12,219 bases of DNA from CAYMUN01 sp964640775 (lineage in GTDB: Bacteria; Patescibacteriota; Saccharimonadia; Saccharimonadales; UBA4665): positions 1 through 12,219 of the forward strand of contig CAZXIT010000027.1 of NCBI GenBank assembly GCA_964640775.1, given 5' to 3'. Positions 6,737 to 12,219 of this stretch are shown in pieces. Every line of letters begins with the position of its first letter. The first letter of the stretch is position 1. The position numbers and the translations under genes are program-made. The notes beneath the pieces are model-generated. The model was not told the origin of the DNA, searched no databases, and worked only from the letters and a program-made list of their open reading frames with translations.

Positions 6737-9349
6737 CTATTTTTTCCTTCGCTTTTTAGCGACGGTTTTGCGCTTGCGCTCAACTTTGCGGGCTTTTTTG
6801 CGGCTCACGGCTTCTTTTTTGCGGCTTTCCAGGGCGGTCTGTTTATCAACGAAATCATTGGCCTCGAACTCGACTTCGCTGGTGGTAATCTGCGAGGCGT
6901 TGTCGACGGAGGCCCGGGCAGCGCGGGTGAGATCAGTTTCTGTTGCCCGATCCAGCTCTTCCTGGGTAATTGGCTGGGCATGGAACAAAGCCCGCACGAC
7001 ATCGTGGCGCAGCGTGTTTTGCATGTCGTCAAACAGCAGCTGGCCGCGGCGGCGGTATTCCACCAGCGGATCCTGCTGGCCGACGCTCATCCAGTGGATA
7101 CCCTCGCGCAGATGGTCCATGTTTTCCAGGTGCTGCATCCAGAGGTTGTCGAGAATCTGCAGGTAAAGATCGCGCTCGATTTTATGCATGATTTCGGTAG
7201 TAAAGGCCGCCTCGCGAGCCGCGTACAGCTCAACGGCCTCGGTCTTTAATACCTTTTCAAATTTGGTGGCGTCCGAATCAAACAGCCGGTCCAGCACCGC
7301 TTCTTCAAACGGGAAAACTTCGCGGACAATGTCTTCGAACTGGTCGCTGGTGACAAGCGGTGATGTCGCTAAATTGTGAGCCGTGTCATCGACGAGGATT
7401 TTGATGCGCTTGCTGATGTTTTCAGACCGCAGTACTTCGCGGCGCATAGCATAAATAGCTTTTCGGTGGCGGTTCATGACATCATCGTATTGGACGACGC
7501 TCTTGCGCTGGTCAAAATGAAAACCTTCGACTTTTTTTTGCGCCCCCTCCAGGCTTTTGCTAATCAAGCGGTTCTCGATAGGCGTATCATCATCGACATT
7601 GAGCCGGCCCATGACACTGGCGATTTTGTCGCCGCCAAAGATCCGCATCAAATCATCCTCGGTACTAACAAAAAATTGAGTTACACCCGGGTCGCCCTGG
7701 CGGCCGGCCCGGCCTCTGAGCTGGTTGTCGATGCGGCGTGATTCGTGGCGCTCTGAGCCCAGCACAAACAGGCCGCCGAGCTCTTTGATGCCTTCGCCAA
7801 GCACGATGTCGGTACCACGACCGGCGATGTTGGTAGCCAGGGTAACGGCGCCTTTTTCTCCGGCTTGGGCGACAATTTTAGCTTCGCGTTCGTTATTCTT
7901 GGCGTTGAGTACCTGGTGCGGGATACCAGCTTTGGTCAGCAGGTGGCCGAGGGCCTCGTTTTTTTCGATTGAGACGGTACCGATCAGCACCGGCTGGCCT
8001 TTGGTGTGCAAGGTTTTGACCTCGCGGGCAATGGCTTTAAACTTGCCCTTTTCGGTGCGGTAAATACGGTCGGTGCGGTCAGCCCGGGCGATAACCCGGT
8101 TGGACGGAATTTCCACGACATCCAATTTGTAGATCTGATGGAACTCTTCGGCCTCGGTGAGTGCCGTACCGGTCATACCGCCCAGTTTTTCGTACAGCCG
8201 GAAATAGTTTTGGAAGGAAATCGTCGCCAGAGTCATCGACTCCTGCTGGACTTCGACACCTTCTTTAGCCTCGATAGCCTGGTGCAGACCTTCGTTGTAG
8301 CGCCGTCCAGCCAGCAGGCGGCCGGTAAACTCATCGACAATCACGACTTCCCCGTCCTGGGTTACTACATAGTCTTTATCACGGGTAAACAGAGCATGCG
8401 CCCGGAGGGCTTGCTGCAGGTGATAAATTGTCCTGATATTTTCCGAACCGTAGAGGTTGTCGATACCAAGGATTCTTTCGACTTTCTCGACGCCGGCATC
8501 GTTGAGAATGACCGTCTTGCGCTTCTCATCGGTTTCGAAGTGTTTTTCCTTTTGCAGCTGGCGGACGACTTTAGAGAATTGGGCATAGGCCGTGCCGCTG
8601 GTGACACTCGGCGCGCTGATAATCAGCGGTGTCCGGGCTTCATCGACCAGGATGGAGTCCACTTCGTCAACAATAGCGAAGTGCAAATCGCGCTGGCGCA
8701 GCTGGTCTTCCTCGCGAACCATATTGTCGCGCAGGTAGTCAAAACCGTACTCGTTGTTGGTACCATAGGTGATATCGGCAGCATAGGCCTCCCGCCGGCT
8801 GGCTGGCTTGAGATGCCGAAACCGCTCATCCTCGTGATCAGTGTTGGTAAAATCCCGATCGTAGACAAAGCTGTGGTCACCAAGTATAACACCGGTTGAC
8901 ATACCCAAAAAATCATAGACCTGGGCCATCCAGCCGGCATCGCGCTGCGCCAGGTAATCGTTGACCGTCACGACGTGGACGCCCTTTTCGGTCAGGGCAT
9001 TGAGATACACCGGCGCGGTAGCCACCAGGGTTTTGCCTTCACCGGTTTTCATCTCGGCCACATTGCCCTCATGCAGCACCATGCCGCCAATCAGCTGGAC
9101 ATCGAAATGCCGCTGGCCAAGCGCCCGAGTTGCCGCTTCGCGTACCACGGCGAATGCATCAGGCAGTATGGCGTCCAAAGACTCTTTTTGAAGCCGCTTT
9201 TTTAGTACGTCCGTCTGGGCTTTGAGCTCTTTGTCAGTCATTTTTTTATATTTGTCACTGAGAGCATTGACTAGTTTGACGCGCTTGCGGAGCCGCTTGA
9301 CCGTCCTGGCCTGCGGATCACCCAAAATTTTCTTAAATACAATATTCAT
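6737..9349 (-). CDS. secA: Preprotein translocase ATPase SecA
   Basis: SecA is the ATP-driven motor that pushes unfolded preproteins through SecYEG. The 870-aa protein has the family's N-terminus (FKKILGDPQAR), Walker A GEGKT (103-107), Walker B DEVD (228-231), the GRLLAGRRYNEGLHQAIEAK block (343-362), and the second ATPase half with GRGTDI (510-515) and QLRGRAGRQGD (543-553). The helical scaffold and wing region follows (about 610-790). The usual C-terminal zinc-binding SEC-C motif (CxC...CH/C) is missing. Instead the protein ends in a strongly basic tail (about 843-870, mostly Lys and Arg). The ATG at 9349 is preceded by only a weak AGG; a stronger GAGGGAG lies about 17 bases upstream, too far for standard pairing. 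A promoter about 50 bases upstream and the gene order raiA-secA fit a known bacterial neighbourhood. The last codons also contain the ribosome site of the M16 gene. Stop is TAG. Confidence 0.97.
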   Translation of the reverse strand: MNIVFKKILGDPQARTVKRLRKRVKLVNALSDKYKKMTDKELKAQTDVLKKRLQKESLDAILPDAFAVVREAATRALGQRHFDVQLIGGMVLHEGNVAEMKTGEGKTLVATAPVYLNALTEKGVHVVTVNDYLAQRDAGWMAQVYDFLGMSTGVILGDHSFVYDRDFTNTDHEDERFRHLKPASRREAYAADITYGTNNEYGFDYLRDNMVREEDQLRQRDLHFAIVDEVDSILVDEARTPLIISAPSVTSGTAYAQFSKVVRQLQKEKHFETDEKRKTVILNDAGVEKVERILGIDNLYGSENIRTIYHLQQALRAHALFTRDKDYVVTQDGEVVIVDEFTGRLLAGRRYNEGLHQAIEAKEGVEVQQESMTLATISFQNYFRLYEKLGGMTGTALTEAEEFHQIYKLDVVEIPSNRVIARADRTDRIYRTEKGKFKAIAREVKTLHTKGQPVLIGTVSIEKNEALGHLLTKAGIPHQVLNAKNNEREAKIVAQAGEKGAVTLATNIAGRGTDIVLGEGIKELGGLFVLGSERHESRRIDNQLRGRAGRQGDPGVTQFFVSTEDDLMRIFGGDKIASVMGRLNVDDDTPIENRLISKSLEGAQKKVEGFHFDQRKSVVQYDDVMNRHRKAIYAMRREVLRSENISKRIKILVDDTAHNLATSPLVTSDQFEDIVREVFPFEEAVLDRLFDSDATKFEKVLKTEAVELYAAREAAFTTEIMHKIERDLYLQILDNLWMQHLENMDHLREGIHWMSVGQQDPLVEYRRRGQLLFDDMQNTLRHDVVRALFHAQPITQEELDRATETDLTRAARASVDNASQITTSEVEFEANDFVDKQTALESRKKEAVSRKKARKVERKRKTVAKKRRKK

Positions 9350-9400
9350 AGGCCTGGTACGGTATCTCCCTCGATTAACGTCAGCAAAAGTATGTCAGGT

Positions 9401-9429
9401 ATTATAACGATTTTCAGAGAGAAAAGCGA
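9401..9429 (-). promoter_or_regulatory. Predicted promoter of secA
   Basis: A perfect -10 TATAAT (9406-9401) lies in the 112-base gap between raiA and secA. A hexamer at the -35 distance (TCGCTT, 9429-9424, 17-base spacer) is a poor match. The predicted leader is about 45 bases, unlike the leaderless genes nearby, and contains GAGGGAG (about 9372-9366). The rest of the gap shows no terminator hairpin. Confidence 0.45.
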
Positions 9430-9461
9430 CCATCATTTTACGGGCAATAATGCTGGAGAGG

Positions 9462-9863
9462 CTAGGATTCCGGGTTAACGATCGCATCCGGACTGCTGGC
9501 GGCCGGCCGGCGCCGTCGAAAGCGAGCCATGAGGTGGCGATGAGTCTTGCCATTGCCATGCAGGTCTTTATATTTCTGCAATTGCTGCTTGAGTTTAAGC
9601 TCCACGATATCGACACTGGCGTACATATTGAGGGCGCTCTCTTTGACGATAATAGTTTGGTGCGGCAGATAGAGGGTGACCTCGCAGCGCGCCCGGTCAC
9701 TGCCCTTGGTTTTAAGCTCTTTGAGATGGACTTCGGCATGGGCACTTTCACGGCTGTGGCGGGAAATATAGCGGTCCAAGCCGCCAATTTTTTTAGTCAC
9801 ATAGGCCCGCAGCTTGTCATCGACTGTGGCATGTACCCCCTGGATTTCGAATTTTTTTAGCAT
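9462..9863 (-). CDS. raiA: Ribosome hibernation factor, short HPF/RaiA family
   Basis: Proteins of this family (sigma-54 modulation/S30EA) bind the decoding region of the 30S subunit and keep ribosomes inactive in starvation or stationary phase. The 133-aa product starts MLKKFEIQGVHATVDDKLR, a typical first strand and helix. A central strand region (HAEVHLKEL, CEVTLYLPHQTIIVKE) and the helix YASVDIVELKLKQQLQKYK then follow. It ends in a loose basic tail (MARFRRRRP onward) and lacks the C-terminal dimerisation domain of long HPF, so it should act like short HPF or RaiA rather than linking 100S dimers by itself. The frame is open to a TTG at 9890, but the ATG at 9863 has an excellent ribosome site (GAGGAGG, 4 bases upstream) and matches the family's start. 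RaiA and short HPF are hard to tell apart, so the symbol is tentative. It sits immediately before secA, as hpf does in Bacillus. Stop is TAG. Confidence 0.9.
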   Translation of the reverse strand: MLKKFEIQGVHATVDDKLRAYVTKKIGGLDRYISRHSRESAHAEVHLKELKTKGSDRARCEVTLYLPHQTIIVKESALNMYASVDIVELKLKQQLQKYKDLHGNGKTHRHLMARFRRRRPAASSPDAIVNPES

Positions 9864-9867
9864 ATGC

Positions 9868-9949
9868 CCTCCTCTGTTTGGTGTTTTCAATGTGCAGTTT
9901 GTACTTGTCTCGCACCTACTATTATACGCCTCTGCCGCAACATGGACAT
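9868..9949 (-). promoter_or_regulatory. raiA promoter, leader and ribosome site
   Basis: In the 99-base gap after serS there is a perfect -10 TATAAT (9926-9921). A weak -35 ATGTCC (9949-9944) precedes it with a 17-base spacer. The predicted leader of about 50 bases ends in GAGGAGG (9874-9868), the best-placed ribosome site in the window. I saw no terminator for serS in this gap. Confidence 0.45.
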
Positions 9950-9962
9950 GACGACAGGGGGT

Positions 9963-11261
9963 TTAAAATTCTGCTTTGCCGCCCAGATAAGGGCGCAGGA
10001 CATCGGGCACGGTGATCTGGCCGTCGACGGTTTGATAATTTTCGATGATGGCTTTGAGGATACGGCCGAGAGCAAAGGCGGTGGCGTCGTTGGTGTGGAC
10101 CAACTCGGTTTGCCCGCTCTCCCGGCGAACGCGGATTTTGAGATCGCGAGCCTGGTAATCAGTCATGTAATCAGCAGTGTGCGTCTCGCGGTATTTGGCC
10201 TGGCCCGGAAACCAGCATTCGATGTCGACACCGCGGGCGTTAGGCTTGCCGATATCAAAGGTCGATTTTTGGAGCACCTGGTACGGCAGGCCGAGCTGCT
10301 GGACGAGGTATTCTTGAATCGCCACCATCAGCCGGTGCTCGTCGCGGCCGGTTTCGGCCGTGCTAAAGACCTCCATCTCCAGCTTGTCGAACTGGTGCAT
10401 CCGGAAAATCCCCTCCATGTCCTTGCCGTAGGTGCCAGCCTCGCGCCGGAAAGAGGTCGAGTAGCCGATATAGCGAATCGGCAGCTGTTCCTCGGACAGG
10501 ATTTCATTCCAGTACATGGTGCACAGCGTGTGCTCGGCGCTGGCGTTGAGCCAGAGGTCGTCTTGAGCCAGTTTGTAGGTCACTTCCTCCTCGTTGAGCC
10601 GGGCGCTGGCGGCGTACGGTTCGGTGCGCAGCACGGCAGGCGGTAGGATCGGTGTGAAGGGCTTTGCACTAATTTTTAAGTCATTTTCATCAATTAATTT
10701 CTGCAAGATTTTTTCATCGCCCAGGGTCTCCATCACAAACTGAATGATAGCGAACTGCAGCCGTACCAAATCGCCCTTGAGATAGGCAAAACGGCTGCCG
10801 GCGATCTTGGCGGCCCGCTCCTTGTCGATCAGGTCTTTGCTTTCTCCCAGTTCGTAATCATGCTTCGGTGTGAAATCAAACTTTGGCACTTCGCCAACGG
10901 TCTTGACCACCTGGTTATCCTCTTCTTTATCGCCCACAGGAACGTCATCGTCGGGCATGTTGGGCACGGCCTTTAATAAGTCGTCGAGTTGCTTCTCGAC
11001 AACACTAAGCTTCGCCTCCAAATTACCGAGCTTTTCTTTGAGCTCCCTGCCAGCGGCCATCTCCTCATCAGAAGGTTTCTGCCCTTTAGTCGCCCCACTC
11101 TGCTCATTACGTTGCCGCCGAAGATCCTCAACCTGCCCCAATAATTTCCGTCGCTCAGTATCAAACCCCAGTAGCTGCTGAATATCAACTGCGTAGCCCT
11201 TTTGCTTGGACTTCTCGGCCACCAGCTCGGCATTCTCCCGGATAAACTGAATATCTAACAT
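9963..11261 (-). CDS. serS: Seryl-tRNA synthetase
   Basis: This class II synthetase charges tRNA-Ser (and tRNA-Sec where present) with serine. The 432-aa protein has the family's N-terminal antiparallel coiled-coil tRNA-binding arm (about 30-100), followed by the catalytic domain. Motif 2 reads FRREAGTYGKDMEGIFRMHQ (271-290). Motif 3 is near ALGRILKAIIENYQ (397-410), with the C-terminal VPDVLRPYLGG. The serine-binding TxE motif appears as Ser-Ala-Glu (241-243), a conservative change, and the start of motif 3 (NDATAFALGR) differs from the common NGSGLAVGR but keeps Gly399 and Arg400. It therefore looks functional though somewhat divergent. The start is ATG at 11261, giving the canonical MLDIQFIREN. 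There is no ribosome site, and a -10 box ends 6 bases upstream. Neighbours are an unrecognised gene upstream and raiA downstream. Stop is TAA. Confidence 0.96.
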   Translation of the reverse strand: MLDIQFIRENAELVAEKSKQKGYAVDIQQLLGFDTERRKLLGQVEDLRRQRNEQSGATKGQKPSDEEMAAGRELKEKLGNLEAKLSVVEKQLDDLLKAVPNMPDDDVPVGDKEEDNQVVKTVGEVPKFDFTPKHDYELGESKDLIDKERAAKIAGSRFAYLKGDLVRLQFAIIQFVMETLGDEKILQKLIDENDLKISAKPFTPILPPAVLRTEPYAASARLNEEEVTYKLAQDDLWLNASAEHTLCTMYWNEILSEEQLPIRYIGYSTSFRREAGTYGKDMEGIFRMHQFDKLEMEVFSTAETGRDEHRLMVAIQEYLVQQLGLPYQVLQKSTFDIGKPNARGVDIECWFPGQAKYRETHTADYMTDYQARDLKIRVRRESGQTELVHTNDATAFALGRILKAIIENYQTVDGQITVPDVLRPYLGGKAEF

Positions 11262-11267
11262 GCGCTC

Positions 11268-11296
11268 ATTATACCCAAAAACCTGGAATCTGTATT
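11268..11296 (-). promoter_or_regulatory. serS promoter, predicted leaderless
   Basis: A perfect -10 TATAAT (11273-11268) ends 6 bases before the serS ATG, so transcription should begin at the start codon. A hexamer at the -35 distance, AATACA (11296-11291, 17-base spacer), matches consensus at 3 of 6 positions. The 55-base gap after the preceding gene holds no obvious terminator. Confidence 0.5.
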
Positions 11297-11316
11297 AGCG
11301 CCTGATCGCCTAGAGA

Positions 11317-11715
11317 CTATTCTTGCGTCCAGCCCTTAACTTCTTTACCATCTTCAGTAGCATCTTTAAGGGCTTGCTCCTGATAAACGCCTTCGTTCTT
11401 ACGGTAGTGCTTACTAGCAGCCCTTTGAGCTTTATTCAAACCATGCTGCTTTACCGCATGACTAACAACGTTTATTGTACTGACTGTCAGTTGGTCAAGC
11501 CCTAAATTACCTGCAACATCTATTGGAAGTGGGTGATTGCCTCTCATGCGTTCTGCCTCTCGATATCTACGATAGTCATCACGGTGAAACTCCTGATCCC
11601 GTAAAGTGTGATGAGCTTTTTGGATATCGCCTATTAATTCGATTGCTGTTTCTTGCTGCTCAGGAGCTAGGCCGCTGGCTTCAACGGGATGGGGTTGTAC
11701 TGTTGCGTGATTCAT
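11317..11715 (-). CDS. Hypothetical protein, 132 aa, not recognised
   Basis: I do not recognise this family. The protein is hydrophilic and rich in His, Gln, Glu and Arg, with no signal peptide, membrane segment or cysteine. It is probably mostly helical: a helix near 19-55 with many charged residues (EQQETAIELIGDIQKAHHTL, then RDDYRRYREAERM), a middle part (about 70-100) with GLDQLTVSTINVVSHAVKQ, and a charged tail ending KGWTQE. The frame is open upstream to a TTG at 11811. However, a near-consensus promoter sits inside that extension at 11787-11759, so the ATG at 11715 is chosen. The 5' leader is about 37 bases, very A-rich and without a Shine-Dalgarno. The coding sequence is about 47% GC by hand count over 11341-11700, below its GC-rich neighbours, which may mean recent acquisition or relaxed selection. 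It lies between a nuclease gene and serS with its own promoter, so no shared function can be inferred. Stop is TAG. Confidence 0.7.
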   Translation of the reverse strand: MNHATVQPHPVEASGLAPEQQETAIELIGDIQKAHHTLRDQEFHRDDYRRYREAERMRGNHPLPIDVAGNLGLDQLTVSTINVVSHAVKQHGLNKAQRAASKHYRKNEGVYQEQALKDATEDGKEVKGWTQE

Positions 11716-11758
11716 TATTTTTTCTACTTTTTTGTTTTTGTTTATTAACCTTAGTAAT

Positions 11759-11787
11759 ATCCTAGCATAAGGCTGTCGAAGTGTCAA
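11759..11787 (-). promoter_or_regulatory. Near-consensus promoter of the 132-aa gene
   Basis: A perfect -35 TTGACA (11787-11782), a 17-base spacer and the extended -10 TGCTAGGAT (TGC 11767-11765, TAGGAT 11764-11759) make this the best-matching promoter in the window. It begins 10 bases after the stop codon of the nuclease gene, leaving no room for a terminator. The transcript should start near 11752, followed by an A-rich leader of about 37 bases. Confidence 0.65.
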
Positions 11788-11797
11788 GGTAGTGTGT

Positions 11798-12219
11798 CTA
11801 CTTTTTCTCAATATGTTTGAGGGTGAGCTCAGTGCGGGCGCGGGCGTAGGAGCAGAAGTCGCAGGGGCCGCCCATGGCGGCGGTGCCGATGGGTGGCATT
11901 TCGGGGGCTTCTAGGCAGGCTTTCATGTCGATCAGGGTGGGTTCGATCCAGGTGTCACTGCCGGTGTATGGGATGACTTTGGTTTGGAATTCCAGCTTAT
12001 CCGCGAAACCGGCGACGTCAATCCGAGCATTGGTGTAGACAAAGTAGCCGGTATCGCTAACGGCGAAGCCATTTTGGCGCAACAGCCATTGGTAGACTTC
12101 CAGCTGGCGCTTGTAGCTGATCTGCCAGTCGGAGTCGATGCCGACGCCGCTGGCCTTGGATGTGGCCTTATAGTCAACGACGATCAATTCCCCGTCGTCA
12201 TTGACCCAGATATCATCGA
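11798..12219 (-). CDS. PD-(D/E)XK nuclease family protein (RecB/Cas4-like), C-terminal part
   Basis: The gene enters from beyond the window; the last 139 codons are visible and the start is not. The reading frame continues to the edge without a start, so the TTG at 12187 is only an internal codon. Visible motifs match the RecB-type nuclease fold: ELIVVDYKA with Asp15-Tyr-Lys17 (numbered from the window edge) as the D-x-K catalytic strand, and QLEVY (Gln38, Tyr42), the QxxxY motif of the RecB/Cas4 branch. Three C-terminal cysteines, Cys101 and the pair Cys119-x-x-Cys122 (PCDFCSY), resemble the iron-sulphur cluster ligands of Cas4/AddB-like nucleases, whose fourth cysteine usually lies near the N-terminus. 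Such enzymes process DNA ends or single strands in repair and related pathways; the specific role here is unknown. No CRISPR or cas genes are visible, so a Cas4 role is unsupported. Codons are GC-rich, unlike the next gene. Stop is TAG. Confidence 0.82.
   Translation of the reverse strand, partial: DDIWVNDDGELIVVDYKATSKASGVGIDSDWQISYKRQLEVYQWLLRQNGFAVSDTGYFVYTNARIDVAGFADKLEFQTKVIPYTGSDTWIEPTLIDMKACLEAPEMPPIGTAAMGGPCDFCSYARARTELTLKHIEKK

Noticed and set aside
6736..6783. Longer M16 start at TTG 6783
   Set aside because: It has no ribosome site and overlaps secA, whereas TTG 6735 has GAAGGA 9 bases upstream and couples to the secA stop.
6551..7249. 232-aa plus-strand frame across the M16-secA junction
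   Set aside because: It crosses two conserved minus-strand genes and has no domain signature.
8006..8899. 297-aa open frame on the plus strand opposite secA
   Set aside because: It lies entirely inside a well-conserved secA, has no recognisable motifs, and is explained by the GC-rich codon pattern of the real gene.
9350..9461. Possible rho-independent terminator between raiA and secA
   Set aside because: I found no GC stem followed by a T-run on the minus strand here or in the other intergenic gaps.
9864..9890. Longer raiA start at TTG 9890
   Set aside because: The GAGGAGG site lies inside this extension and points to ATG 9863, which also matches the family's N-terminus.
9864..10646. 260-aa plus-strand frame opposite serS
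   Set aside because: It is antisense to conserved serS sequence and its translation resembles no family.
11716..11811. N-terminal extension of the 132-aa protein to TTG 11811
   Set aside because: It contains the TTGACA/TAGGAT promoter, overlaps the end of the nuclease gene and has no ribosome site.

Overview
All genes in this window lie on the minus strand. The DNA is moderately GC-rich and tightly packed; no gene-free stretch exceeds about 120 bases. The set is mostly housekeeping: translation (serS, raiA/hpf, prfB), protein export (secA), division-linked wall remodelling (ftsE, ftsX, a CHAP-domain hydrolase), proteolysis (M16 and S41 peptidases), and the edge of a CTP synthase gene. Together with the small proteins and unusual promoter layout, this best fits a Patescibacteria/CPR genome, probably Saccharibacteria (TM7). 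That assignment is from memory of gene content, not from a search. An intact RF2 gene and TAA/TAG stops argue against a lineage that reads UGA as glycine.

Layout in transcription order, from high to low coordinates: the 3' part of a PD-(D/E)XK RecB/Cas4-like nuclease (12219-11798); an unrecognised 132-aa protein with its own near-consensus promoter and lower GC (11715-11317); serS (11261-9963); raiA/hpf (9863-9462); secA (9349-6737); an M16 zinc peptidase coupled to secA (6735-5440); prfB (5407-4322); ftsE (4293-3610) and ftsX (3605-2655); a secreted coiled-coil plus CHAP hydrolase resembling PcsB (2615-1440); an S41/CtpA-like peptidase (1369-161); and the first 32 codons of pyrG (97-1).

The order hpf-secA-prfB-ftsE-ftsX-(hydrolase)-S41 resembles the block known from Firmicutes such as Bacillus subtilis, with an M16 peptidase inserted between secA and prfB. 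A functional reading is that SecA exports the CHAP hydrolase, FtsEX at the septum regulates it, and the membrane-anchored S41 protease trims envelope proteins.

The most unusual feature is promoter geometry. Upstream of serS, prfB, ftsE and the S41 gene, a good -10 box ends only 6-8 bases before the ATG, which predicts leaderless or nearly leaderless mRNAs. raiA, pyrG, the M16 gene and the CHAP gene instead carry Shine-Dalgarno sequences. I found no convincing rho-independent terminators, RNA genes, CRISPR arrays, insertion sequences or repeats. I see no strong case for an undescribed multi-gene system here; the best leads are the leaderless pattern, a palindrome over the prfB promoter, and the unrecognised 132-aa gene.
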